From NCBI GenBank assembly GCA_947632615.1, contig CANRPW010000005.1:1-64000 (forward strand): DNA of 64,000 nucleotides, read 5' to 3'. The DNA is from an uncultured Clostridia bacterium (GTDB lineage: Bacteria > Bacillota > Clostridia > Lachnospirales > CAG-274). The notes under the pieces were generated by a model. The model was not told the DNA's origin. It saw only the letters and a list, made by a program, of their open reading frames with translations, and searched no databases. The position numbers and the translations under genes are program-made. Position 1 is the stretch's first letter, and the number at the start of each line of letters is the position of its first letter. Shown here in pieces: positions 53,389-61,717 of this stretch.

Positions 53389-54726
53389 TTATCTTTTATT
53401 GCTGTTTTTCCATATCTTCATGCTCTCGGCCTCTTTTATAAGCTCGCTTCTAAAGTCAGGGTGAGCTATTGAAATAAGGGCTTCGGCTCTTTCCCACGTT
53501 GTTTTGCCCTTAAGACAAACCTTGCCGTATTCTGTGACAACATATTGAGTGTTGGCTCTTGTGTCGGTGACTATGCTTCCTTCGGTGAGAGTAGGTCTGA
53601 TTCTGCTCTTAAGCTCTCCCGTTTTGGTTTTAAATGTGGAGGAAAGGCAAATAAAGCTCTTGCCGCCCTTTGAAAGATAAGCTCCCAAAACAAAGTCAAG
53701 CTGTCCGCCTGCGCCGCTTATGTGCTTTGTGCCAGAAGATTCTGCACTTATCTGCCCAAAAAGGTCTACATCCACAGCATTATTTATGGATATAAAATTG
53801 TCAAGCGCCGACACTGTTCTTATATCATTTGTATAATCAACAGGCGCACTCATACATTCGGGATTATTGTTTAAATAGTCATAAAGCTTCTGTGTACCTG
53901 CACCGAATGCATAAACCTGTCTGCCCTTGTCTATATTCTTCTTTGCTCCCGTTATTTTGCCTGCCTTTGCAATATCCACAAAGGCATCAACGTACATCTC
54001 GGTATGCACACCTAAGTCTTTGAGGTCTGACTCTGCTATCATAGAGCCGACAGCATTGGGCATGCCACCTATACCAAGCTGCAAGCAAGCGCCGTTTGGT
54101 ATTTCTTCAACTATAAGCTTAGCAACTGTCCTGTCCACCTCTGTAGGCGCAGCGCCGCCGCCCATAATGCCTATAGCGGGGTCATCGCCCTCGACTATCA
54201 TATCAACATCCTTAATATGAATACCCTCCTCAAAGCCGCCAAGACATCTTGGCATATTTTTATTTACTTCAACAATAACCACCTTGCTCTTTTCGCAAGC
54301 CGCTGCAAGGTGTGAAGCATTAGGACCAAAGTTGAAAAAGCCATGCTCGTCCATAGGTGTCACCTGTATCATACAAACATCATTTTCAACACTGTCTCTG
54401 TAATATCTGGGCAGCTCCGAATAGCGTATAGGCGCATAATAGCCAATACCCTCATTTATGAGCCTTCTGCCTATACCGCTCATGTGCCATGAATTCCACG
54501 AAAAATGCTCGGGCGCATTTTCTACATCAGCAAAGGCAGGTCTCCAAAGAAGTATGCCGCCTCTTATTTTAACATCATAAAGCTCGGGGGCTCTTGCAGC
54601 GAGGGCTTTATCTAACTTTACAGGTGTGCCCGTCGTCCAGCCGTAGTCTACCCAATCTCCGCTTTTAACTACTTTTACAGCCTCTTCGGCAGTTGTAAGC
54701 TTTGCATTGTACATCTCTTTAAACAT
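53389..54726 (-). CDS. but: Butyryl-CoA:acetate CoA-transferase
   Basis: 445-residue family I CoA-transferase of the acetyl-CoA hydrolase/transferase group, closely like gut butyrate-producer enzymes as I remember them: [10 protein letters not shown] near the N-terminus, [21 protein letters not shown], the catalytic Glu in [14 protein letters not shown] and the [18 protein letters not shown] oxyanion block. It makes butyrate and acetyl-CoA from butyryl-CoA and acetate. 4-hydroxybutyrate or propionyl-CoA specificity is possible. ATG 54726 has GGAGG; an extended frame to 54855 runs through hairpin I and is not coding. Only 32 bases separate the start from hairpin I. Confidence 0.85.
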   Translation of the reverse strand: MFKEMYNAKLTTAEEAVKVVKSGDWVDYGWTTGTPVKLDKALAARAPELYDVKIRGGILLWRPAFADVENAPEHFSWNSWHMSGIGRRLINEGIGYYAPIRYSELPRYYRDSVENDVCMIQVTPMDEHGFFNFGPNASHLAAACEKSKVVIVEVNKNMPRCLGGFEEGIHIKDVDMIVEGDDPAIGIMGGGAAPTEVDRTVAKLIVEEIPNGACLQLGIGGMPNAVGSMIAESDLKDLGVHTEMYVDAFVDIAKAGKITGAKKNIDKGRQVYAFGAGTQKLYDYLNNNPECMSAPVDYTNDIRTVSALDNFISINNAVDVDLFGQISAESSGTKHISGAGGQLDFVLGAYLSKGGKSFICLSSTFKTKTGELKSRIRPTLTEGSIVTDTRANTQYVVTEYGKVCLKGKTTWERAEALISIAHPDFRSELIKEAESMKIWKNSNKR

Positions 54727-54758
54727 AATTAATACCTCCGTATATGTAAATATATCTC

Positions 54759-54922
54759 GCCCCACCCCAAGCTCCGCCGTAAAGGCGGAGTCTTGGGGTG
54801 GGGCCGCGGGGCAGGGGCGGAGAACGGCAGGAGGAAAGAAGCCAAGAAAGCCCAAGGGCTTCCTTGGCTTCTTTCCTCCTGCCGTTCTCCGCCCCTGCCC
54901 CGCTGCCGCAGTTTGGTCAGCT
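54759..54922. repeat. Large hairpin element I, directly upstream of but
   Basis: Second hairpin (54759-54778/54784-54804, one bulge), a 48-bp core with one A-C mismatch (54806-54853/54856-54903, loop AA) and forward tail GCCGCAGTTTGGTCAGC (54905-54921). It fills the gap between the Lon-like gene and but, both on the minus strand. No convincing promoter was found between it and but. Confidence 0.92.
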
Positions 54923-54929
54923 CTGTCTT

Positions 54930-57275
54930 TTATTTTTCGGCATTTTCAGAATACCTTTTCAGCCGCTTATATACCCGTGAGTGTATCTCATCCGCAGGGC
55001 ATCCCATAAGAATTTCTATGGCTTCATCTATAGTTTCAACGGCGTATATTTTAAACCTGCCTTCTCTTACACCCTCGGCAACTTCATCCTTTACCACAAG
55101 CTCCTTTATATTCTGCTTTGGTATTATAACTCCCTGAGTGCCGCTTAAACCTCTTTTTTTACAGACGTGATAAAAACCTTCTGTTTTATATGTGACTCCG
55201 CCTATAGGCTGTATTTCGCCAAATTGGTTCATACTGCCCGTTATGGCAATATCCTGCCTTATGGGAGTATCGGAAAGTCCCGAGAGTATAGCTATTACCT
55301 CAGCCGCCGAAGCGGAATCGCCGTCTATGCCGCCGTAATTCTGCTCAAAACATATCCTCGCGGAAAACGAAAGAGGGAATTTCTTGGCATATTTGCTGCC
55401 TAAATATCCGCAAATAACATTTATGCCCTTTGTATGGATGTTCCCCGAAAGTCGGCTTTCCTTCTCTATATTCACAACTCCTGCCTCTCCCATATATGTG
55501 GTGGCAGTGATACGCGAAGGTCTGCCAAATGCAGCTCCGTAGGCCTCCATAACGGAAAGTCCGTTTATCTGCCCTACTTTTGCCCCTTGGGTGTCTATAA
55601 GCATATCCCCTTCTTCATACATTTCATCAAGCTTATTTTCATAAAATGAAACTCTCTCCCAAATCTTGCCTATGGCCTTTTTTATATGGCTCTTATCCAC
55701 TGCTTTTGCTCCGTCAAGCTCCGCCCAGCCGTCGGCTTCGATCAATACATCGTTAATTTTGGAGAAAACTCCCGTGAGTCTGTCTTTTCTGCCGGCTATT
55801 CTTTTTGAATATTTGATTATTTCAGCCGCCGCTGCTGCCGTAAATTCTCTTGTGTTGTTTTTACCCGGGAAGTCCTTTATATATCCCATCAGCCTGCCTA
55901 TGTTTTCATCACTGCTTTTCATTTCGTAGTCAAAAAAGGCAGTTATTTTAAACAGCTTATCAACGTCATCGTCATAGGCTCTTATAAGCTCGTAATAATA
56001 GTCTGTGCACACAAGGGCTATTTTAGCACTGAATTTGACCGGTTCAGGCTTTAGGGTGGTTATGGATATGCCAGAAAACTGGAAATCCTTTAAAGACTCT
56101 ATCTCGATTTCACCTGTTTTCAAGACTTTTTTAAGTGTTTCCCACACAAAAGGCGCTGTAAGCACATCATAAAGCTGAAGTATGAGTATGCCCCCGTTTG
56201 CCTTATGAAAAAGCCCCGGTATTATTTTGGTAAAATCTGTGGTATAATTGCCAAATTCGTTGTCAAACTCTACCTCGCCCACAAGCCCCGAATAGGTTGG
56301 GCTATAGCTGCATATTACCGGCACGCCCTTGGTTTTGGAATTATCAATAAAAAGATTTACCTCATATTTTCTGAGGGCTTCGCCATTGTTCTTTTTATAT
56401 GCCCAAGGCATAACCGCCGTCATAAAATCCTCGCCTTCGTCGTTTTCACTTTCTGAAAAAACGTCTAAATTTGAGAGTATGTCTTCCTTAAGACACATTA
56501 TATATTCCGCCGCTTTTATATTGTCGCAATATTTTTCCTGTAGGGGCGAAAAAAAGCGTCCTATGGTAAAAAGTCCTACATTGTAGTCGATCTCATAAAT
56601 TTCCTGCTTTATATTGTTTTCTGCATCTCTTATGTCTTTTATATACTCGTCAGCCGACTCCATTATAAGCTCTGTTTTTTTGTTGAAATCATCTCTTTCC
56701 TCATTGCTGAGACCTTCGTATTCCTCATCGGTGAGTATCTTGCCGTCCACTATGGGCTTGAATGTAAGTCCTCCGCTTTCGTTTTTTACAGAAAAGCCCT
56801 GCTCTCTGGCTCTGTCGCTTATGCCTTTTATAGCCTCGTCCCTTTTATTCTGCATTTCCTTAAGCAGAACTTCCTTCTCGCTTTCATACTGATCGGTATT
56901 ATACGCCTTAGGCAGCTCTACGGTAAGGGTGTGTATAAGCTCTGCTATCTCATTTTTAAACACAGCCCCCTGCCCCGCGGGAAACCTTAAAAGCATGGGC
57001 TGTTTGGGATTTTTAAAATTGTAAACATAGCAAAGATCATCGGGAGTCCGCTTATTTTCGCCTATCTCCTTAGCAAGGCTCTCGGTAAAATAGGTCTTGC
57101 CGCTGCCGGGGCTGCCCACTACAAATATATTATATCCGGGCTTATTTATACCCAGTCCGAATTTTATCGCCTCAACGGCTCTTTCCTGCCCTATGGCAGA
57201 AGTCTCGCCGCCGCTTTCCTGCTCTTTTGGCTCTATATCGTATAAAAGATCTTCATATTTTAGTTCTCTGACCAT
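54930..57275 (-). CDS. Lon-related ATP-dependent protease
   Basis: 781-residue AAA+ serine protease of the Lon-related (AAA_32/LonC-like) group rather than LonA. Walker A GSPGSGKT at 54-61, a large insertion with coiled coil (about 120-270), the second part of the AAA module, and a C-terminal S16 domain with the Ser in [10 protein letters not shown] and the catalytic Lys in GGVTYKTEG (about 650-700). It degrades unfolded or specific proteins in the cytosol. It starts 6 bases after the TsaB-RimI stop, in one operon. Confidence 0.88.
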   Translation of the reverse strand: MVRELKYEDLLYDIEPKEQESGGETSAIGQERAVEAIKFGLGINKPGYNIFVVGSPGSGKTYFTESLAKEIGENKRTPDDLCYVYNFKNPKQPMLLRFPAGQGAVFKNEIAELIHTLTVELPKAYNTDQYESEKEVLLKEMQNKRDEAIKGISDRAREQGFSVKNESGGLTFKPIVDGKILTDEEYEGLSNEERDDFNKKTELIMESADEYIKDIRDAENNIKQEIYEIDYNVGLFTIGRFFSPLQEKYCDNIKAAEYIMCLKEDILSNLDVFSESENDEGEDFMTAVMPWAYKKNNGEALRKYEVNLFIDNSKTKGVPVICSYSPTYSGLVGEVEFDNEFGNYTTDFTKIIPGLFHKANGGILILQLYDVLTAPFVWETLKKVLKTGEIEIESLKDFQFSGISITTLKPEPVKFSAKIALVCTDYYYELIRAYDDDVDKLFKITAFFDYEMKSSDENIGRLMGYIKDFPGKNNTREFTAAAAAEIIKYSKRIAGRKDRLTGVFSKINDVLIEADGWAELDGAKAVDKSHIKKAIGKIWERVSFYENKLDEMYEEGDMLIDTQGAKVGQINGLSVMEAYGAAFGRPSRITATTYMGEAGVVNIEKESRLSGNIHTKGINVICGYLGSKYAKKFPLSFSARICFEQNYGGIDGDSASAAEVIAILSGLSDTPIRQDIAITGSMNQFGEIQPIGGVTYKTEGFYHVCKKRGLSGTQGVIIPKQNIKELVVKDEVAEGVREGRFKIYAVETIDEAIEILMGCPADEIHSRVYKRLKRYSENAEK

Positions 57276-57281
57276 AGGTTT

Positions 57282-58421
57282 TCACCCCTCAACCAACAAT
57301 TTTTTCCACATAATAAGGGCATTTTCGTGAGTATCCTCGTAATATCCCTTGCGCACTCCCTCTGTTTCAAAGCCATATTTTTCATAAAGCCCTATTGCTT
57401 TTTCGTTAGACTCTCTCACCTCAAGGGTAAGCCCTATCATTTCCTTACTGTTTGCAAGATTTATCATTTCTTCCATAAGTCTGCCGCCATAGCCCTTGCC
57501 CTGATGATCGGGAGATATGGCTATGTTTGTAATATGCCCTTCATTTATAACGTGCCACAAACCTGCATAGCCTATTATCTCGCCCTCAAGCTCGCATATA
57601 ATATGGTATGAAAGCTTATTATTGTAGTCTTCTTCTATCATCTGGGGACTCCAAGGCGATGAAAAGCACTTTTGTTCTATTTCTGCCATAGCCTCTATAT
57701 CGTCTTTTGTCATCTCGCGGAAGCTAAGCTCTTTGATCCTTGCTTCGCGCTCTCTTTCCGCCTGAGGCTTTCTGAGATATATAAGCTCTGCCTCGTCACC
57801 CTTTACAAGCCTGCCCTCTTTTGCAGCCTTTATAGCAAGCCCGCCTAGGCATGAAGCCCTTTGAAGCCTTGAAGATATGGGAGATATCTCAAAGCCCGCT
57901 TCTTCTATCTTCTCTCTGTATACCTCTACACCGTCACCAAAAAATACGGCATCATCGGATATTTCGCCAACCTGTGTTAAGACATCTTCTATGGGCAGAC
58001 AGCCATAGTCACAAAACCTCTCAACAGAGCTGCCGTCTGAAGAATATATACTGTAATACACCCTGTCACGCCTTGCATCCATAACGGGCACAATGAGCTT
58101 ATTTGACAGAAGTCCGTTATAAGCAATGGCATCAAGTGTAGGTATTTGTGCCACCGGCTTGTCAAGCGCCTTTGCAAGCCCTTTTACACATGCCATACCT
58201 ATGCGCAGCCCTGTAAATGAACCGGGTCCGTTTGTAATGGCAATAATGTCTATGTCCTTCTTATCAAAATTTATCATTTTAAATAAGTTATCAACAAGGG
58301 GCATAAGTGTCTGAGAATGAGTCATTTTGCAGTTTAAAAAATACTCTCCCAAAACCTTGTCCTCATTTACAAGAGCCACGCTTGCTGCAAGTCCGCTGGA
58401 ATCAAGCACCAAAACATTCAT
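57282..58421 (-). CDS. tsaB: TsaB-RimI fusion protein
   Basis: 379 residues. Residues 1 to about 228 are TsaB (YeaZ), the partner of TsaD in making the t6A37 modification of ANN-decoding tRNAs: VLVLDSSGLAASVAL, the NGPGSFTGLRIGMACVKGLA block and VMDARRDRVYY. Residues about 232-379 are a GNAT acetyltransferase of the RimI type (acetyl-CoA loop DHQGKGYGGRLM, C-terminal YEKYGFETEGVRKGYY). The separate genes are often adjacent in Firmicutes; here they are one frame. tsaE follows the same strand upstream by a single base gap; tsaD is not in the window. Confidence 0.93.
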   Translation of the reverse strand: MNVLVLDSSGLAASVALVNEDKVLGEYFLNCKMTHSQTLMPLVDNLFKMINFDKKDIDIIAITNGPGSFTGLRIGMACVKGLAKALDKPVAQIPTLDAIAYNGLLSNKLIVPVMDARRDRVYYSIYSSDGSSVERFCDYGCLPIEDVLTQVGEISDDAVFFGDGVEVYREKIEEAGFEISPISSRLQRASCLGGLAIKAAKEGRLVKGDEAELIYLRKPQAEREREARIKELSFREMTKDDIEAMAEIEQKCFSSPWSPQMIEEDYNNKLSYHIICELEGEIIGYAGLWHVINEGHITNIAISPDHQGKGYGGRLMEEMINLANSKEMIGLTLEVRESNEKAIGLYEKYGFETEGVRKGYYEDTHENALIMWKKLLVEG

Positions 58422-58844
58422 TTATCTCACCTCTATCCTTCTGTAGTCCTCTCCCTTTTCTATATCCTTAAATATTTCAATCCATACTGCGTTTTCGGGT
58501 ATAGCCTCTCTTACAAGCTCCGCCCATTCTATTATGCACACGCCGTCGGAGAAGAAATATTCGTCTGCCCCTATGGCATAAAGGTCATCCTCTCCCTCAA
58601 GCCTGTAAACATCAAAATGATAAAGAGGCAGCCTGCCCTCATATTCGTTTACTATTGTAAAGGTGGGGCTTGTAATAACATCCTCAACGCCAAGCCCTTT
58701 GGCAATGCCCTTTGAAAGATAGGTTTTTCCCACTCCAAGCTCGCCGCTGATGCAATATATATCGCCCTTTTTGGCATTTTTGCCTATTTCCTCGCCTATT
58801 CGTCCCGTTTCCTCGGGGCTGAGGCTTTCTATTATTTTTTTCAT
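58422..58844 (-). CDS. tsaE: tRNA t6A synthesis ATPase TsaE
   Basis: 140-residue P-loop protein required for t6A tRNA modification with TsaB and TsaD. Walker A GELGVGKTY (near 35-43), SPTFTIVNEY and FDVYRLEG follow the family pattern. It abuts the tsaB-rimI start and overlaps the SGNH gene by 4 bases, so all are co-translated. Confidence 0.95.
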   Translation of the reverse strand: MKKIIESLSPEETGRIGEEIGKNAKKGDIYCISGELGVGKTYLSKGIAKGLGVEDVITSPTFTIVNEYEGRLPLYHFDVYRLEGEDDLYAIGADEYFFSDGVCIIEWAELVREAIPENAVWIEIFKDIEKGEDYRRIEVR

Positions 58845-59896
58845 TTTAAACTGATACCCTCTTTTTCAAGCAAACCCAAAAAGTGCCTGTCTATTATCTG
58901 CGCACCGCTGTAGTTAAGGTGAGCATCATCTCTGAAGTTTTCGTTTGTCACAAGATCTTCCTCTGCATTAATTATATTATAGTCAAAATAAGGAATATTG
59001 TGCTTTTCCGCAAAGTCGTTTATACAGGCGTTTATAAGGTCGTAATTTTTAATATAGCCCATTGATACAGGGGCAATGGGAGATGTCACAAAAATAAGCT
59101 GCGCTCCGTTTTCATTACAAAGGTCTGCTATTTTTTCCAGATATTTCATCTGAACATCAGAAGGCTTATAGTCCTTTCCGTCCATTTCCTTATACTGGTT
59201 TGTAAGGTCGTATTCGTCGGGCAGCATATTATAATCGCAATATATAAAGCCCTTTGTGCCGTACTCTTCAATTCCCTCCTGCTTTGTGTCAGGGGTTCTG
59301 TAGACCTTTATGAAGTTTCTTATCTTTTCGTCATACTCGTTGCTTTTATATGCAAAATAATCCCCCTGATATCTGAGCACATCGGTGGAATATTTCACCT
59401 TTTCGGCAAAGGGAAAAACGTCTGTTATATACTCTTCTTTAAGCCCGTCATTCTTAAGCACCTGAAAGAGCTGATTTGCCTGATTAAGCTCAAAGTCCTC
59501 TCCCAATACTCCCCAATATACCTCCATAACTACGGTTTTGGGCTTTTGATAACCAAATATCTCCTTAAGCTCATAATAGGTAGATGCGGGAAGCTGCAGG
59601 GGCATACCCATCTGAAAGCTGTCTACACCGGCATTTTCGTCAAAAAATGCAGGGTCGAAGGTACAATATGAGTGAGAGCTTCCCACAAATATGAGGTCGC
59701 AGGTGTTTTTTTCTTTTTTATAAAAATCACCAAATCTCTGCTCGTTAAATTTGTTTATAATGTTTTCGGTAGAGGCAGCCTTATATTTATTGCCCAAAAA
59801 AGCAGCCACAGCAGTAATTACGCTTAAAAAAGCCAATATCTTAAGTAAATTGACAGCTACAGCTTTAAAATTGAAAATATATAAACGCTGAACCAT
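58841..59896 (-). CDS. SGNH-like membrane-anchored protein, O-acetylation partner
   Basis: 351 residues: one N-terminal membrane helix (about 12-35) and an extracellular DltD/AlgX-like SGNH domain. GSSHSYCTFDP near residue 73 carries the nucleophile-type Ser, and the C-terminal DDAHLNYSGAQ supplies the Asp-His pair. It is encoded just after an MBOAT acyltransferase with a 32-base overlap, the common arrangement in which MBOAT passes an acetyl group across the membrane and the SGNH protein puts it onto a wall or surface polymer. ATG 59896 follows GGGAGG; two earlier in-frame ATGs overlap that site. Confidence 0.8.
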   Translation of the reverse strand: MVQRLYIFNFKAVAVNLLKILAFLSVITAVAAFLGNKYKAASTENIINKFNEQRFGDFYKKEKNTCDLIFVGSSHSYCTFDPAFFDENAGVDSFQMGMPLQLPASTYYELKEIFGYQKPKTVVMEVYWGVLGEDFELNQANQLFQVLKNDGLKEEYITDVFPFAEKVKYSTDVLRYQGDYFAYKSNEYDEKIRNFIKVYRTPDTKQEGIEEYGTKGFIYCDYNMLPDEYDLTNQYKEMDGKDYKPSDVQMKYLEKIADLCNENGAQLIFVTSPIAPVSMGYIKNYDLINACINDFAEKHNIPYFDYNIINAEEDLVTNENFRDDAHLNYSGAQIIDRHFLGLLEKEGISLK

Positions 59897-61310
59897 TGTC
59901 ATACCTCCCTGCACCTATTAAGAATATAGCAAGTAAAGCATAAAATGCAAATCTTACAATAAAGGGCTTTTTATCGAGAATTTTTACAATGCTTTCCTTA
60001 TAGCTCACAAGCTCCATAATGAAAAGAATTATTATTGCCAAAATTACAATAGCAAGGGGGAAGAGCCCCAGCCCCCAACTCAATACGGTTTCATAAACAT
60101 AAGCCTTGTCGGTTATTCGGAACAGATCGCTTGTAAGATGAGAAACTATGTAAAAAGCATCTCCCACTGTATTGGCTCTGAAAAAAATCCATGCGAAAAC
60201 CACAAGTCCATAGGTAACAACTATCCCTGCGACCTTAAATATAAAGCCGCCAAACTCGGGGATAAACTTTCTCTTGAACTTTCCTATAACCTGATAGATA
60301 CCATGGAGCGCTCCCCAAATAATAAAGGTCATATTTGCGCCATGCCACAGTCCGCTGACTGTAAATGTTGTCATAATATTGAATATCCAGCGCCCCTCGC
60401 TGACTCTGCTGCCGCCTAAGGGTATATATAAATAGTCCTTAAACCATGTGGAAAGAGAAATATGCCATCTCCTCCAAAACTCCCTTATAGACCGTGAAAA
60501 ATATGGGCGGTCGAAGTTGGTCATAAGCTCTATACCAAACATTCTGGCGCAGCCTATGGCTATGTCTGAATAACCCGAAAAGTCGCAGAATATCTGTATT
60601 GAAAAGAGTATGGCGCCGACAATAAACGAAAAACCGCCGAAATTCGTAGGATTTTCAAACACAGTATTTACAACAGTGCATACTCTGTCGGCAATTACCA
60701 CTTTTTTAAAATAGCCTATAAGCATTATTTTTGCACCCAGAACAATGTTGTCCCACTTAAAGGGATGATATTTGAAAATTCTTCCCATGAGATTTTTCGC
60801 TCTTTCAATAGGTCCTGCCACAAGCTGAGGAAAGAAGGTTATAAAAAGCGTAAATTTCAGATAGTTTTTCTGTGGCTTTATGTCCCCTCTGTACACGTCA
60901 ATGGTGTATGCCGCTGCCTGAAAGGTGTAAAACGAAATTCCCATAGGCAGTATAATATCAAACTCGTTTATGGGGTAGTGTAAGTTGGCAAAATTAAACA
61001 CCCACATCAGGCTGTTGTTTATAAATACAAGATATTTGAATATAAACAATAAGCCAAAGTTTATTATCATACTGATTATGAGCAGTCTTTTCCTTATCAG
61101 CTTATCCTTTTTGCCATATATTGCCAGTGACAGGGCATAGTTGGAAAAGGATGAAAACAGTATAAGAACCACAAGTGACGGCTCCCATGCCATATAAAAA
61201 ATAAGACTTGCCCCAAGCAGCATGACCCACCTCACCCTATGCGGCAGGATGTAATACAGCAAAAGAACTATTATAAAAAATACAATAAAATCAGCGGAAT
61301 TAAAAAGCAT
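59865..61310 (-). CDS. MBOAT family O-acyltransferase (AlgI/DltB-like)
   Basis: 481-residue polytopic membrane protein. Motifs: FDIILPMGISFYTFQA, the DFSGYSDIAIGCARM block, the FWRRWHISLSTWFKDYLYIPLGG block and the catalytic His in SGLWHGANMTF. It probably delivers acetyl groups across the membrane for O-acetylation of peptidoglycan or a surface polysaccharide with the SGNH protein downstream. It has AlgI length; DltB is possible, but no dltA or dltC is near. The ATG at 61310 has GGAG. Confidence 0.9.
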   Translation of the reverse strand: MLFNSADFIVFFIIVLLLYYILPHRVRWVMLLGASLIFYMAWEPSLVVLILFSSFSNYALSLAIYGKKDKLIRKRLLIISMIINFGLLFIFKYLVFINNSLMWVFNFANLHYPINEFDIILPMGISFYTFQAAAYTIDVYRGDIKPQKNYLKFTLFITFFPQLVAGPIERAKNLMGRIFKYHPFKWDNIVLGAKIMLIGYFKKVVIADRVCTVVNTVFENPTNFGGFSFIVGAILFSIQIFCDFSGYSDIAIGCARMFGIELMTNFDRPYFSRSIREFWRRWHISLSTWFKDYLYIPLGGSRVSEGRWIFNIMTTFTVSGLWHGANMTFIIWGALHGIYQVIGKFKRKFIPEFGGFIFKVAGIVVTYGLVVFAWIFFRANTVGDAFYIVSHLTSDLFRITDKAYVYETVLSWGLGLFPLAIVILAIIILFIMELVSYKESIVKILDKKPFIVRFAFYALLAIFLIGAGRYDNGSAFIYFQF

Positions 61311-61342
61311 AACATTCTCCAAATTTCCAAGTAGTTTTTTAT

Positions 61343-61371
61343 ATTTTAAACCACATAACCGAATATTGCAA
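61343..61371 (-). promoter_or_regulatory. Putative promoter of the MBOAT-tsa-lon-but operon
   Basis: Minus-strand TTGCAA (61366-61371), 17-base spacer, TAAAAT (61343-61348), 33 bases before the MBOAT start. Confidence 0.6.
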
Positions 61372-61432
61372 TGCTTTTTTTATTTACTTGTCACAAAAAT
61401 ATTCATTCGTGGTTAAAATAACCTTTAATCTA

Positions 61433-61461
61433 TTGATTTTTTCAAAAAAAATAAGTATAAT
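61433..61461 (+). promoter_or_regulatory. Promoter of the potA operon, upstream of hairpin J
   Basis: TTGATT (61433-61438), 17-base spacer, TATAAT (61456-61461). Transcription from here would carry the whole of element J in the 5' leader of potA. No better promoter lies between J and the gene. Confidence 0.6.
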
Positions 61462-61479
61462 ATCAATTAACACTATAAT

Positions 61480-61650
61480 AAGGTCAGACCGACCCGGCCA
61501 CGGAGCCGCGGGGCGCAGGGCAGGCAGTCAGCATACATACAGCGGCGTATGCCGCTGTATGTATGCTGACTGCCTGCCCTGCGCCCCGCGCCCCCGCCCC
61601 CTCCCTGTCTGAAACCACATTCGCGGTTTAAGGCAGGGAGGGGGCGGGGG
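61480..61650. repeat. Large hairpin element J
   Basis: Reverse-oriented tail (61480-61506, GGTCAGACCGACCC...), a perfect 40-bp core (61507-61546/61551-61590, loop GTAT) and a second, less perfect hairpin (61591-61617/61623-61650). The core apex AGCGGC-GTAT-GCCGCT is like that of element H. It lies in the divergent space between the MBOAT and potA genes. Confidence 0.9.
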
Positions 61651-61717
61651 CAATCGCACTTTTTTTAGAGGCTGAAATTATTATAAAAATCGGGCGTTTG
61701 CAAATAAGGAGGCTAAA

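Noticed and set aside
54727-54855. 43-residue N-terminal extension of but
   Set aside because: It is translation of hairpin I in an open frame; GGAGG and homology place the start at 54726.
1-61650. Hairpin elements as ordinary rho-independent terminators
   Set aside because: Most have no T-run directly after the stem, several lie in divergent spaces, and two lie between a promoter and its gene. Local terminator use (for example G hairpin a) is still possible.
61651-61680. Second hairpin of element J plus T-run as attenuator of potA
   Set aside because: About ten bases separate the stem from the T-run, too far for an intrinsic terminator.
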